Shown piece by piece: positions 39,024 to 48,119 of a stretch of DNA of 64,000 nucleotides. The translations under genes were made by a program, and so were the position numbers. The notes beneath the pieces are model-generated. The model made no database searches. It had not been told where the DNA came from and saw nothing but the letters and a program-made list of their open reading frames with translations. Source of the DNA: Sphingobium sp. CAP-1 (lineage in GTDB: Bacteria > Pseudomonadota > Alphaproteobacteria > Sphingomonadales > Sphingomonadaceae); the NCBI RefSeq assembly GCF_009720145.1, contig NZ_CP046252.1, positions 2,932,001 through 2,996,000 of the forward strand. Reading direction: 5' to 3'. Position 1 is the stretch's first letter, and every line of letters begins with the position of its first letter.

Positions 39024-40898
39024 TCAGCCGCCGCCGTCGATCACCCGTTTCGCGCCCGCGACGCTCAGATGGTGCGAATCGAAATAGAGCGGCTTGCCGT
39101 CGCGTTCGATCGCGCAGCGTCGCGCGTCGCACAGAGCGGCGATCGGATCGATCAGCCGGACATCATGTGCCTGCCAGCGGGCGAACAGCGCGCGCAGATG
39201 GACGGTGCGCGCATCGATGACCGCGCGCGCGACACCCTGCGCCGCATCGATTCGCCCGGCGCGGGCGAGATGGGCGAGGCGGCGCGGCACATCGAAGGGC
39301 TGGGGCGGGACCGGTCCGATCAGGACGACCTGCCGCCCCTGCGCCCGCAGCGCGGCAATGGTGCGGTCCAGCATCGCGACGAAGGCGGGATGATCGAAAT
39401 CGCCATTGGCCCAGAAGCCCGCCAGATAGACGCGCCGGATCGCCGGATCAGCGCGGATCGCGGCGAAGGCGGCGCGATTGGCGGCGGCGCAGCGAGGGTC
39501 TTTGCCTTCATAGTCCAGTACGGGCGGGCAACTGGAGGTGGTGCGTTCGATCAGCGTGTCGCGTTGCGAGAGGGCATAGGCCAGTTCGACGCCATGGCTG
39601 TCGCCCCAGAGCATCGCATCGGGCTTTGTCGCCGCACCCAATATACAGGGCTTTGCATGGCGCATGAACGTGTCATGGCATTGTTTGCGGGTGGGCGCGA
39701 AATCCTTCTGTCCGGCCATCTGCGCCAGCACGGGCGGTGCGAAACGGGAGGGCCAGCCGCCCATCGCCAGCAATGCCAGCGACAGAAGGCAGAGCAGCGC
39801 CATGGCCGCGCCGGTGAAGCGAAAGATGGTGCGGGCCGGCACCCGCCGCGAATCGCGGAAGGGACGTTCGACGAAGCGCCAGGACAGGGTTGCGGCGATC
39901 AGCGCGGCGGCGATCACGGCGATCCGCGTTCCGGCAGACAGCGGCGCGTCGGTCGCATATTCGGTAAAGACGATCAGCGGCCAGTGCCACAGATAGAGCG
40001 AGTAGGAAATGAGGCCGATGCCGACCAGCGGCGGTAGCGCCAGCACCCGCGCCATGCTGGTGCCGGGCGCGACATGGAGCAGCGCCGCCGCGCCCAGCAC
40101 CGGGGCGAGGGCGGTGACGCCGGGAAAGATGGTGGTGCGATCATAGAATGCGACAGCGAGTGCGACAGTTGCAAGGCCGCTCCACGCCAGCGCTTCCCGC
40201 GCCCAGCGCGGCCGGATCGCCGGCATCGCGCCCAGCGCCAGCAGCGCGCCGGCGAACAGTTCCCAGGCGCGGGTCGGGAGCAGGTAGAAGGTGAAGCCGC
40301 TGGTGTCGCGCTGCATGAGGATGGCGAGCGCCAGCGATCCCGCCGCGATCAGGGCCACGATCAGGGCCACGATCAGGCTGCGCCGGCGTGGGGCAAAGCG
40401 CGCCAGCAGCATCAGCAGGATCGGGAAGCCGATATAATATTGCTCCTCCACCGCCAGCGACCAGGTGTGGAGCAGCGGCTTCACGTCCGCGCCGCCGGAA
40501 AAATAGCCGGTGTCGGTGAAGAACCACAGGTTGGAGGCGAAGAGTGTGGCGGCCAGCGCGGATTTCGGCACGCCCTCCAGATCGCCGGGCAGATAGAGAT
40601 ACGCCGCCGTCGCCAGCACGGTCACGATCATCAGCGCCAGCGCGGGCATGATCCGGCGAAAGCGACGTTCATAGAATCGGGTGAGCGAGAAGCGCCCCTC
40701 ATCCACTTCGCGGGCGATGATGCCGGTGATCAGATAGCCGGAAATGACGAAGAAGATGTCGACTCCGACATAGCCGCCCGAAAAGCCCGGCACATGCGCG
40801 TGGAACAGCAGCACCGGCAGGATGGCCAGTGCGCGCAGCCCGTCAATGTCACGGCGATAGCGAATCGCGCTGGTCATATGGGTGGCGGGGGCGTGCAT
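39024..40898 (-). CDS. Membrane acyltransferase with C-terminal SGNH domain (OafA/YrhL type)
   Basis: A 624-residue protein. The N-terminal acyltransferase-3 domain has ten or so membrane helices, with RRDIDGLRALAILPVLLFHAHVPGFSGGYVGVDIFFVISGYLI, the catalytic-type His in LFHA, and HTWSLAVEEQYYIGFPILL. A linker leads to a periplasmic SGNH hydrolase-like domain: MLWGDSHGVELAYAL (GDSH block) and, near the end, FDSHHLSVAG (D..H pair). These two-domain enzymes acetylate cell-surface sugars such as O-antigen or exopolysaccharide. An ATG seven codons downstream is an alternative start. It converges with the amidohydrolase gene. Confidence 0.9.
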   Translation of the reverse strand: MHAPATHMTSAIRYRRDIDGLRALAILPVLLFHAHVPGFSGGYVGVDIFFVISGYLITGIIAREVDEGRFSLTRFYERRFRRIMPALALMIVTVLATAAYLYLPGDLEGVPKSALAATLFASNLWFFTDTGYFSGGADVKPLLHTWSLAVEEQYYIGFPILLMLLARFAPRRRSLIVALIVALIAAGSLALAILMQRDTSGFTFYLLPTRAWELFAGALLALGAMPAIRPRWAREALAWSGLATVALAVAFYDRTTIFPGVTALAPVLGAAALLHVAPGTSMARVLALPPLVGIGLISYSLYLWHWPLIVFTEYATDAPLSAGTRIAVIAAALIAATLSWRFVERPFRDSRRVPARTIFRFTGAAMALLCLLSLALLAMGGWPSRFAPPVLAQMAGQKDFAPTRKQCHDTFMRHAKPCILGAATKPDAMLWGDSHGVELAYALSQRDTLIERTTSSCPPVLDYEGKDPRCAAANRAAFAAIRADPAIRRVYLAGFWANGDFDHPAFVAMLDRTIAALRAQGRQVVLIGPVPPQPFDVPRRLAHLARAGRIDAAQGVARAVIDARTVHLRALFARWQAHDVRLIDPIAALCDARRCAIERDGKPLYFDSHHLSVAGAKRVIDGGG

Positions 40899-40950
40899 GA
40901 AGGCGGCCTAGCATCCAAGCCCTGAGATTTGCTTAGCGCCGCTGGCGACT

Positions 40951-41120
40951 CGAAGGATGAATATAGGCTGACGCTGGCTCAGCAATGGATTGCATATTCT
41001 GCAACCATGGTTTCATCCTTCGCATTTGCGAAAATCCGGCCGGTGGGACAATAAGACTGTGCCTTTCAGGCATCCTCTCCTAAAAACTTTCAGGCTGGTC
41101 TTGCGATCAGCCTTTTTTTT
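40951..41120 (+). ncRNA. Candidate small RNA ending in a strong terminator
   Basis: In a 367-nt gap with no plus-strand gene, CGAAGGATGAA (40951-40961) is the perfect reverse complement of TTCATCCTTCG (41012-41022), enclosing 50 nt. About 70 nt further comes a strong intrinsic terminator (41092-41120). Because the flanking genes on both sides are on the minus strand, the plus-strand terminator has no protein gene to serve, which suggests an independent transcript. I could not assign a clear promoter, and no known family is recognised. A short frame MVSSFAFAKIRPVGQ at 41007 is a possible peptide. Confidence 0.4.
41092..41120 (+). terminator. Strong intrinsic terminator
   Basis: AGGCTGGTC and GATCAGCCT pair over 9 bp (one G-U) around the tetraloop TTGC, followed by an uninterrupted run of T (41113-41120). 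Confidence 0.85.
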
Positions 41121-41187
41121 GTCACGCGCTTGGGCTAGGAAATTCCTGCTAATGCCACGCCAATAACATAGTTTCTGGAGAGGAGCC

Positions 41188-41251
41188 GCCGGTTAAGACC
41201 GGCAGGCGAGGCATGGCTGGGGGATTGAGCGCCTGGTGACGCTCTCCCCCA
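41188..41251. other. Two adjacent inverted repeats downstream of fbp
   Basis: GCCGGTTAAGACCGGC (41188-41203) and, beyond it, GGGGG/CCCCC arms around 41219-41250 with an inner GAGCG/CGCTC pairing. Neither is followed by a T-run on either strand. They lie just past the fbp stop on its transcript side and may act as 3' stabilising structures. Confidence 0.4.
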
Positions 41252-41265
41252 ACTTTCTCCTTCGA

Positions 41266-42288
41266 TCAGTGCCCCGACGCGGGGGCTTCGCGGCCATAGG
41301 CGACGACGGCCTCGACTTCCGCGCTGTCGCCCAGCACCACGCCGACGCGCTGATGCAGCCCCGTAGCTTTCACGTCCATGATCGGCATGAAGCCGTCGCT
41401 CGATGCGCCGCCGGCCTGTTCGATCAGATAGCTCATCGGATTGGCTTCATACATCAGGCGCAGCTTGGCCTTGCCCGGCGAGCGGTGGTCATAGGGATAT
41501 AGGAAAATGCCGCCGCGCTTCAGGATGCGATGCACGTCGGCCACCATCGATGCGGTCCAGCGCATGTTGTAATCCTTGCCGCAGGGACCGGTGGCGCCCT
41601 GCACCCGCTCCTCGACATAGCGGGCAATTGCGGGCGACCATTGACGGCGGTTGGACATGTTGATCGCGAATTCGCATTTGCCCTGGGGCATCTTCATGTC
41701 CGCGTCGGTCATGACCCAACTGCCCACTTCGCGGTCCAGCGTGAATTCGTATACGCCGGTGCCGACGCTCAGCACCAGGATGGTCTGCGGCCCATAGATG
41801 GCATAGCCCGCCGCGACCTGGCTGCGGCCGTCCTGGAGGAAATCCTCTTCGGTCACGTCGCGCCCGGCGCAGCCTTCGGGCGCTTTCAGCACCGAGAAGA
41901 TGGTGCCGACCGACAGGTCTACGTCGATATTGCTGGACCCGTCGATCGGGTCGAACAGCATCAGATATTCGCCCTTGGGATAGCGGTTGGGGATCGGATA
42001 GAGCGTTTCCATCTCTTCGGAGGCCATGGCGGCCAGATGCCCGCCCCATTCGTTGGCGTCGAGCAGCAGTTCGTTGGCGATCACGTCCAGCTTCTTCTGC
42101 ACCTCGCCCTGCACATTTTCGCTGGTCAGGCTGCCCAGCACCTCGCCTAGCGCGCCCTTGCCGACCGCATGGCTGATCGTCTTGCAGGCGCGCGCCACGG
42201 TTTCGATCAGCAGGCGCAGTTCGCCGGGCAGGGCGTTGGCCTCGCGCTGCTGTTCGATCAGGAAACGGGTGAGGGTGGTTCGAGCCAT
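41266..42288 (-). CDS. fbp: Class I fructose-1,6-bisphosphatase
   Basis: A 340-residue gluconeogenic enzyme removing the 1-phosphate of fructose-1,6-bisphosphate. Active-site segments are [26 protein letters not shown] (metal-binding DPIDG), the substrate-binding [16 protein letters not shown] and [16 protein letters not shown], and [23 protein letters not shown]. The ATG at 42286-42288 is chosen for the family-typical start [10 protein letters not shown] with AAAGGCG upstream; the open frame further upstream is not conserved in type. A stem-loop with arms GTGCCGT/ACGGCAC (42363-42380) lies in its leader. Confidence 0.95.
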   Translation of the reverse strand: MARTTLTRFLIEQQREANALPGELRLLIETVARACKTISHAVGKGALGEVLGSLTSENVQGEVQKKLDVIANELLLDANEWGGHLAAMASEEMETLYPIPNRYPKGEYLMLFDPIDGSSNIDVDLSVGTIFSVLKAPEGCAGRDVTEEDFLQDGRSQVAAGYAIYGPQTILVLSVGTGVYEFTLDREVGSWVMTDADMKMPQGKCEFAINMSNRRQWSPAIARYVEERVQGATGPCGKDYNMRWTASMVADVHRILKRGGIFLYPYDHRSPGKAKLRLMYEANPMSYLIEQAGGASSDGFMPIMDVKATGLHQRVGVVLGDSAEVEAVVAYGREAPASGH

Positions 42289-42604
42289 GGGACGCCTTTC
42301 GCAAGGGAGAATTGGTGCGGCGGTGCGCCGCGGCATGGAACGGAGAAAGGGGAAAGAAGAACGTGCCGTCGCTACGGCACCGGCCCGGCCAAGTCCAGTC
42401 CCGCCCCCATTGCCGCGTTGCCGCTTTTCGCAGCGAAAGGAGGGAAATGGTTCCTTCAACACCGTCAATCGCGTCATTCCATCCCCTTCGCTCCAACCGG
42501 GTCAGCATTGGAAACTGGGCAAGCAGGCATCAAGCGGCAACAATGGACCACTAGCATGGCGGTATCATTTCGTTACGCTGCCGATTATCGCGCAGGGGAG
42601 AGCC
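42289..42604. other. 316-nt intergenic region between divergent fbp and the TerC-type gene
   Basis: It should hold the promoters of both genes. Visible structures are the perfect hairpin GTGCCGT-CGCT-ACGGCAC (42363-42380) and a short CGCTTTTCGCAGCGAAAGG inverted repeat near 42430. I see no convincing -35/-10 pair and no coding evidence. Confidence 0.5.
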
Positions 42605-43390
42605 ATGGACAGTCTGATTACCGCCTTCACCGATCCCACCGCCCTGGCCGCACTGATCGCGCTGGTGGTGATGGAGGTGGTGCTGGGCATCGACAATCTG
42701 GTCTTTATCTCCATCCTGACCAACAAATTGCCGGAAGCGCAGCGGCCGAAGGCGCGCAGGATCGGTATCGGGCTGGCGCTGGCGATGCGGTTGGTGCTGC
42801 TGTCGATGATCGCGTGGATCGTCGGGCTGACCCAGCCGCTGTTCAATCTGGGTTTCAGCGGGCCGCTGGACGCGCATGGCGCGCCGACCTTCGAAACCGA
42901 TTTTTCCTGGCGCGACCTGATATTGATCGGCGGCGGCCTGTTCCTGATCTGGAAAGCGACCAAGGAAATCCATCACAGCGTCGATCCCGCGCCGGGCGAC
43001 GGCGTGCTGGACAGGAAGGGCGTGGCGACCATCAGCTTTGGCGCGGCGATCGCGCAGATCATCCTGCTCGACATGATCTTCTCGCTCGATTCGATCCTGA
43101 CGGCGGTGGGCATGACCGATAATCTGGCGGTAATGTATATCGCCGTGATCGTGGCGGTGACGGTGATGCTGGTCGCGGCCGATCCGCTCGCCAACTTCAT
43201 CGCCCGCAACCCGACCGTGGTGATGCTGGCGCTGGGATTCCTGCTGATGATCGGCGCGGTGCTGATCGCCGATGGCTTTGGCGTGCATGTGCCCAAAGGC
43301 TATATCTATGCGGCGATGGCTTTTTCGACGCTGGTGGAGTGCCTCAACATCTTCGCGCGCCGGGCGCAGAAGAGGCGGGACGCGGCATGA
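42605..43390 (+). CDS. TerC-family integral membrane protein
   Basis: A 261-residue, seven-helix membrane protein. TM1 carries [17 protein letters not shown] and a later helix [23 protein letters not shown]; these paired acidic segments (ExxLGxDN and FSxDS) are the hallmark of TerC/Alx proteins, thought to export metal ions such as Mn2+. The start ATG follows GGGGAG at 5 nt; the long upstream open frame is not part of the protein. No tellurite operon or riboswitch is visible nearby. Confidence 0.88.
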   Translation: MDSLITAFTDPTALAALIALVVMEVVLGIDNLVFISILTNKLPEAQRPKARRIGIGLALAMRLVLLSMIAWIVGLTQPLFNLGFSGPLDAHGAPTFETDFSWRDLILIGGGLFLIWKATKEIHHSVDPAPGDGVLDRKGVATISFGAAIAQIILLDMIFSLDSILTAVGMTDNLAVMYIAVIVAVTVMLVAADPLANFIARNPTVVMLALGFLLMIGAVLIADGFGVHVPKGYIYAAMAFSTLVECLNIFARRAQKRRDAA

Positions 43391-43442
43391 TGCCTGCCGC
43401 CGTGTACCGCATGAAGCTGCTATGTCATGGATGGAGGGGGAT

Positions 43443-43787
43443 ATGAAATTTCGGGCATTCGCTCTGATCGCCGCAACCTGCCTTGCCGCGCCTGCAACGG
43501 CATGGGCCAATGACGGGGACGACAATGCGTTCATCCTCATCAACAAATCCACGGTGGACGCGATTCAGTTCTACACCAAACGCAAGGATGGAAGCTGGTC
43601 GAACGACTGGCTGAAACTGCCGGTAAAGCCCGGCGCGCAGCGTGCGCTGAAATTTTTCGCGGGCGATGAACGGTGCGAGGTCGGGACGCGTGTCGTGTTC
43701 GCGGACGGCAGCGAATTCAATAGCCCGGTCGATTATTGTGGCGTCACCAATCTGGTGGTGACGGACAAAAATATGTTCACGCAATAA
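43443..43787 (+). CDS. Small secreted protein of unknown function
   Basis: A 114-residue product from ATG 43443 with GGAGGGGG just before it. MKFRAFALIAATCLAAPATAWA is a Sec signal peptide with AWA cleavage at about 22. The mature 90 residues are a small beta domain (AFILINKSTVDAIQFYTKRKDGSWSNDWL, GAQRALKFFAGDERCEVGTRVVFADGSEFNSPVDYCGVTNLVVTD) with two Cys that could form a disulfide. The domain recurs in short proteobacterial exported proteins without known role. Confidence 0.75.
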   Translation: MKFRAFALIAATCLAAPATAWANDGDDNAFILINKSTVDAIQFYTKRKDGSWSNDWLKLPVKPGAQRALKFFAGDERCEVGTRVVFADGSEFNSPVDYCGVTNLVVTDKNMFTQ

Positions 43788-43815
43788 GGCCGGCGATGGC
43801 CGTTCCTGGAATGGA

Positions 43816-43840
43816 GGGCGCCATGATTGTCATGACGCCC
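43816..43840. other. Hairpin after the secreted-protein and DAHP synthase genes
   Basis: GGGCGCCATGA and TCATGACGCCC pair over 11 bp with one mismatch around a 3-nt loop in the gap between two converging genes. No U-tract follows on either strand, so it may be a transcript-end stabiliser rather than a canonical terminator. Confidence 0.4.
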
Positions 43841-43854
43841 CCGATCGTCTGGCA

Positions 43855-45225
43855 TCACGCCGCGGCGCGGCGTTCCTTCAGTTCCTCGTTGAGCATTTCG
43901 GCCAGCAGGAAAGCCAGCTCCAGGCTCTGCGCCGCGTTCAGACGCGGATCGCAATGGGTGTGGTACCGGTCGGCGAGGCCTTCGTCGGTGATGGCGATCG
44001 CGCCGCCGGTGCATTCGGTGACGTTCTGGCCGGTCATCTCGGCATGGATGCCGCCGCCGAAGCTGCCTTCGGCGCGGTGGACGGCGAAGAAGCCGCGCAC
44101 TTCGGCCAGGATGCGGTCGAACGGGCGGGTCTTGTAGCCATTGGCCGCCTTGATGACATTGCCGTGCATCGGGTCGCACGACCAGATCACCGGATGGCCT
44201 TCGCGCAGCACCGCGCGCACCAGCCTGGGCAGGCCGGCCTCGATCTTGTCATGGCCATAGCGGGTGATGAGCGTGATGCGCCCGGCCTCACGCGCCGGGT
44301 TCAGCGTATCGAGCAGGCGCAGCAGCGCGTCCGGCTCCAGCGACGGACCGCATTTCAGGCCGATCGGATTGCCGATGCCGCGCAGATATTCGACATGGGC
44401 CGACCCTTCGAAGCGGGTGCGATCGCCGATCCACAGCATGTGCGCCGACGTGTCATACCAGTCGCCGGTCAGGCTGTCCTGACGGGTCAGCGCCTGTTCG
44501 AACGGCAGCAGCAGCGCTTCATGGCTGGTGTAGAAGCTGGTCCCGCCAAGCTGCGGCACCGTCTCCGCCGACAGGCCGCAGGCGCGCATGAAGTCGAGCG
44601 CCTGGCCGATCTGGTCGGCCATCGCCTCGAACTTCGCGGCCCAGGGGCTGCGGCCCATGAAATCGAGCATCCAGCCATGCACCCGGTCGAGGCTGGCATA
44701 GCCGCCGGTCGAGAAGGCGCGCACCAGATTCAGCGTCGCCGCCGACTGGTTATAGGCGCGCACCATCCGCTCCGGGTCCGGTTCGCGGGCTTCGGGCGTG
44801 AAGGCGATGTCGTTGACATTGTCGCCGCGATAGCTGGGCAGTTCGACGCCGCCGATCGTCTCGGTATCGGCCGAGCGCGGCTTGGCGAACTGGCCCGCCA
44901 TGCGGCCGACCTTCACCACCGGCAGTTTCGACGCGAAGGTCAGTACCACCGCCATCTGGAGCAGCACGCGGAAGGTGTCGCGGATGTTGTTCGGATGGAA
45001 CTCCGCGAAGCTTTCGGCGCAGTCGCCGCCCTGCAACAGGAAGGCGTCACCCGTCACGACCTTGGCGAGGTCCGCCTTCAGATTGCGTGCCTCGCCCGCA
45101 AAGACGAGGGGCGGAAACTGGCCAAGCTGGGCCTCTACCGACGCCAGCGCGTCCGCATCCCGATAAAAGGGCATTTGAATGCCCTTATGGCTCCGCCAGC
45201 TTTCCGGCGTCCACTTCGCCGCCAC
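43855..45225 (-). CDS. Class II 3-deoxy-7-phosphoheptulonate (DAHP) synthase
   Basis: A 456-residue enzyme of the plant-type AroA-II family, first step of the shikimate pathway (phosphoenolpyruvate + erythrose-4-phosphate). Landmarks: [49 protein letters not shown] (metal-binding Cys), [61 protein letters not shown], and [38 protein letters not shown]...[15 protein letters not shown]. All are intact and the length is typical. Confidence 0.95.
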   Translation of the reverse strand: MAAKWTPESWRSHKGIQMPFYRDADALASVEAQLGQFPPLVFAGEARNLKADLAKVVTGDAFLLQGGDCAESFAEFHPNNIRDTFRVLLQMAVVLTFASKLPVVKVGRMAGQFAKPRSADTETIGGVELPSYRGDNVNDIAFTPEAREPDPERMVRAYNQSAATLNLVRAFSTGGYASLDRVHGWMLDFMGRSPWAAKFEAMADQIGQALDFMRACGLSAETVPQLGGTSFYTSHEALLLPFEQALTRQDSLTGDWYDTSAHMLWIGDRTRFEGSAHVEYLRGIGNPIGLKCGPSLEPDALLRLLDTLNPAREAGRITLITRYGHDKIEAGLPRLVRAVLREGHPVIWSCDPMHGNVIKAANGYKTRPFDRILAEVRGFFAVHRAEGSFGGGIHAEMTGQNVTECTGGAIAITDEGLADRYHTHCDPRLNAAQSLELAFLLAEMLNEELKERRAAA

Positions 45226-45380
45226 GTCGAGTCTCCTTCGCTCAAGGTAAAATAGGGGCCGCCCCTACGCTTTCACAGGGGGCAAGGCAAGATTGTACCA
45301 GTTGGGCCATGGCCATGCGCAATGATTTGTCCCGATCAGGCTGATCGACCCGCTCAATGTCCGGCGCTATTTGCCGATGC

Positions 45381-45737
45381 CTATCTTGCACAGGGCCAGC
45401 GTTCGTTGAGCGCGACGCTGACCAGAACGGAAGCAGGCGCCTTGCGCTGGTCGGGCCAGCGTTCGAGATAGGCGGTCACGGTTCTGCGGGCGTCGTCGGC
45501 GCTCATGCGGTCCGGCCAGCAGACCGGACGGGCGCGACCGATGAACATGTCCTTGCGGATGCCATCGACCACCCCGACGATATAGGCGGTGCAGGCGAGT
45601 GCATATTCGGGCGCCTTGTTGCGGCATTTGCCGATCAGGGTCGTACCGGTTTCGAACATATAGGCCTGGGCCGCGACCGGGGCGGGCGTGGCGGCGGCCA
45701 GCAGGGCGGGGATGAGAGCGAGGGGGATGATGCGCAT
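45381..45737 (-). CDS. Rap1a/Tai-type periplasmic protein
   Basis: A 118-residue product with a signal peptide (MRIIPLALIPALLAAATPAPVAAQA). The mature part reads FETGTTLIGKCRNKAPEYALACTAYIVGVVDGI...ARPVCWPDRMSADDARRTVTAYLERWPDQRKAPASVLVSVALNERWPC, which matches the Rap1a/Tai immunity-protein family: 'G..L...C......C.gYi.Gv.D......C.p.....q....v..yL...P......a..lv..al...wPC' with four Cys. Founding members neutralise type VI amidases, but stand-alone homologues are widespread and no T6SS effector gene is nearby. Confidence 0.75.
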   Translation of the reverse strand: MRIIPLALIPALLAAATPAPVAAQAYMFETGTTLIGKCRNKAPEYALACTAYIVGVVDGIRKDMFIGRARPVCWPDRMSADDARRTVTAYLERWPDQRKAPASVLVSVALNERWPCAR

Positions 45738-45777
45738 CGTCCCACCCTATGCCCGCCCGGTTAATGGAAGCTGGACG

Positions 45778-47016
45778 TTAATCCTTGCGCATCGCCTTGA
45801 AATTGAACGTCAATGCTACCTGCGGCGTCAGGCCGCCGCTGCTGTCGCCATTGCCCACGTCAAAGGCGGCGCGGGCGATGGTGGCGCTGCCCGATACCGT
45901 GCGGGTGGCGTCCTTGCCAGAGAGGCTGAAGCGGATCGTCTGCGGTTTCGACACGCCCTTGAGCGTCAATGTGCCGCGCGTGCGGTAGGCGTTCGGCCCG
46001 GTCGCCTCCGCCCCCTTGGCGATGAAGGTCGCGGTCGGGTGCGCGGCGACGCCGAGAAATTCGTCGCCCGGCAGCATCCCGTCCTTATAGGCGTCGCCCA
46101 CGCTGGCCGAGGCCATGTCGATCGTCACCCTGATGTCAGCGCTGTCGGGATGGTTGGGGTCCATAACGATCGCGGCGGTCCATCTGGCAAAGCTGCCGCT
46201 GATCGTCTCGCCATCATTGCCGACGGCAAAGCCGATGCGGCCGCCGGGCTGCACGGCCCAGGCCGGGGGCGGGGCGACTGGGGCTTCGGTAACGGCCTGC
46301 GTTGCGTTGGCCGCGGCGTTTTCGGCGGGGGCGGCGGCGTTGGCCGCTTCGGCGAGGTTGCCGGGTTCGACGGCGTTCTCCGGTTCTTCAACGGTGGGCG
46401 TCGCGGTCGGCGCGGCCTGCGGGGCCGGCAGGATCGCGCGGCCAGCGACGAAGCCGCCCAGGATCAGGGCCGGCAATGCAATCAGCAGCGCCATCGAGCG
46501 CCCCGGCACCATGCGCCAGATCAGGCCGTCGCGTATCAACAGATGATGGCGCAGCGCACCCGCGACATGGAGCAGGACGAGGGCGATGCCGATCCAGGCG
46601 AGCAGGCCATGTGCGCCTTCACTGACGGCGTGCGTGCCGGCCGGCAGCGGGAGGTGAGGCAAAGGCAGGACGCCGAAGATCAGGGTCGGTACCTTGACCT
46701 TCGCTGTCGACACCAGCGCCCATCCGGTCAGCGGCGCGCCCAGCATGAAGGCGTAGAGGCCGACATGCACGGCCGAGGCAAGCGCGCCCTGCCAGCCGCC
46801 CTCCAGCTTGGCCGGACGGGGCTTCCAGTACCGCACGGCGATGCGGGCCAGGGTCAGCGCCAGTACGGTCATGCCGACCGATTTGTGCAGTTGGAATAGC
46901 GCAAAGCCGCGCGCACCCAGATGCTCCAGCGCCCATCCGACGGCGATCTGGAAGGCGAGCAGGGCGGCGATCGCCCAGTGCAGGATGATGGCGGCAAGGC
47001 TGTAACGCTGCGGCAT
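45778..47016 (-). CDS. Cytochrome b561 - YceI fusion protein
   Basis: A 412-residue two-domain protein. Residues 1-185 are a four-helix cytochrome b561 domain with haem-ligand His in IILHWAIAALLAFQIAVGW, LFQLHKSVGMTVL, GAHGLLAWIGIALVLLHVAGALRHH. After another helix and an Ala/Pro/Glu linker (about 210-260) comes a YceI-type lipocalin-like domain: GGRIGFAVGNDGETISGSFARWTAAI...ADIRVTIDMASASVGD...DEFLGVAAHPTATF...GTLTLKGVSKPQTI. It may pass electrons to a quinone-like ligand bound in the periplasm. The start at 47016 has AGGA 6 nt upstream; an ATG six codons earlier is possible. Confidence 0.88.
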   Translation of the reverse strand: MPQRYSLAAIILHWAIAALLAFQIAVGWALEHLGARGFALFQLHKSVGMTVLALTLARIAVRYWKPRPAKLEGGWQGALASAVHVGLYAFMLGAPLTGWALVSTAKVKVPTLIFGVLPLPHLPLPAGTHAVSEGAHGLLAWIGIALVLLHVAGALRHHLLIRDGLIWRMVPGRSMALLIALPALILGGFVAGRAILPAPQAAPTATPTVEEPENAVEPGNLAEAANAAAPAENAAANATQAVTEAPVAPPPAWAVQPGGRIGFAVGNDGETISGSFARWTAAIVMDPNHPDSADIRVTIDMASASVGDAYKDGMLPGDEFLGVAAHPTATFIAKGAEATGPNAYRTRGTLTLKGVSKPQTIRFSLSGKDATRTVSGSATIARAAFDVGNGDSSGGLTPQVALTFNFKAMRKD

Positions 47017-47177
47017 GGGCGGTCCTCGGTTCATGATCGCGGGCGAAATTATGAGTGCCGCGCCAGCCTGTCCACGGCCACAAGTCGAAACGCTTCGTTG
47101 CTGATGTGTCCAAAAGGCCGCAGTTGCGTCATTTTTGCGCGGCCAATTGCATCACCGGCAAGGACGGCTATGGAAAT

Positions 47178-47645
47178 ATGACAGAAAATTCCAAGGGAAA
47201 TCAGGACATGGCCAAACCCGAATCCTGGCGGCTCAGCCCCGGAGCCTATCGCTTCGTGACCAGCATCGACACGCGATTCCAGGATCTCGACACGATGGGC
47301 CATATCAACAATGTCGCGATTTCTGGCATTTTCGAAACCGCGCGCATCCGTTTTCACCATCATATGGGTCGCCATCCGCAGGAACAGGGAGTGCGCTGGC
47401 TGGTGGCCAATGTGAACCTGAACTTCATCGAGGAATCGCATTTCCCCTATCCGTTCGAAGTCCATTGCGCGATCGGCCATATCGGCCGCACCAGTTGGAC
47501 CATCAGTTCGGCTGGTTTCCAGAAGGGTGTGTGTGTCGCGACCTGCGACACCACCGTCGTCACCCATGGGGCGGAAGGCCGCCGCCTGATCGACGAGACG
47601 CTGCGCGAGGCGATGGAGCTGAATTTCCTGCGCCAGCCGGACTGA
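47178..47645 (+). CDS. Hotdog-fold acyl-CoA thioesterase
   Basis: A 155-residue 4-hydroxybenzoyl-CoA-thioesterase-like protein: FVTSIDTRFQDLDTMGHINNVAISGIFETARIRFHHHM carries the catalytic Asp and the DxxGHxNN motif of the family, followed by LVANVNLNFIEESHFPYPFEVHCAIGHIGRTSWTISSAGFQKGVCVATCDTTVV. It hydrolyses some acyl-CoA, substrate unknown. The start is uncertain: ATG 47178 has AAGGACGG about 10 nt upstream, while ATG 47208 opens with the more usual MAKPESWRL. Confidence 0.85.
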   Translation: MTENSKGNQDMAKPESWRLSPGAYRFVTSIDTRFQDLDTMGHINNVAISGIFETARIRFHHHMGRHPQEQGVRWLVANVNLNFIEESHFPYPFEVHCAIGHIGRTSWTISSAGFQKGVCVATCDTTVVTHGAEGRRLIDETLREAMELNFLRQPD

Positions 47646-47649
47646 TGGT

Positions 47650-48027
47650 TTAACGGAAGCCGGCCATGCGCCGGCTCCACTGAAAAGCGATGACCGCGCC
47701 CTTGACCGGCTGGATCAGCGCGCTCGCCAGCAGCACTGCCAGCGTTGGCCACAGCGCCGCCTGCCAGCCCAGCGGAATGGCGAGCGCGGCGTTCACTTCG
47801 ATCATCAGCGGCACGAGAATATGGCCCAGCAGCAGGATCACCAGATAGGCGGGGAAATCATCGGCCTGATGCACGTCCAGCCGCTGGCCGCAGGGCGCGC
47901 AGGCAGGCGCGCTTTTGAGGAAGCGGGCGAACAGCCGTCCCTCGCCGCAGGCCGGGCAGCGACCGCGCAGTCCATGGCCGATCGCCGGGCCGATCGGTCG
48001 GGGGGAAGGCGGGGCGGGATCGGTCAT
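47650..48027 (-). CDS. DUF983 membrane protein with zinc-finger-like N-terminus
   Basis: A 125-residue protein from ATG 48027. GLRGRCPACGEGRLFARFLKSAPACAPCGQRLD supplies two CxxC pairs (DUF983 signature), then two transmembrane helices (AYLVILLLGHILVPLMIEV and LWPTLAVLLASALIQPVKGAVIAFQW). Members are often near cox or nudix genes; the function is unknown. It converges with the thioesterase gene. Confidence 0.85.
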   Translation of the reverse strand: MTDPAPPSPRPIGPAIGHGLRGRCPACGEGRLFARFLKSAPACAPCGQRLDVHQADDFPAYLVILLLGHILVPLMIEVNAALAIPLGWQAALWPTLAVLLASALIQPVKGAVIAFQWSRRMAGFR

Positions 48028-48119
48028 GGCGGCAGCGTTAGGGGGCTGAACAGGGGCGCGCAACAGAACATCGCGCGCCAACACCCTTTCGCTGATCGTA
48101 AAGATTGTTAAGAAGCGCC

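Noticed and set aside
41007..41054. Leader peptide MVSSFAFAKIRPVGQ with attenuator
   Set aside because: There is no plus-strand biosynthetic gene downstream of the terminator for an attenuator to control, and the peptide has no run of a single amino acid.
42026..42604. In-frame N-terminal extension of the TerC-type protein
   Set aside because: It overlaps fbp in antisense, is low-complexity, and the ATG at 42605 has a good ribosome site and begins the first conserved helix.
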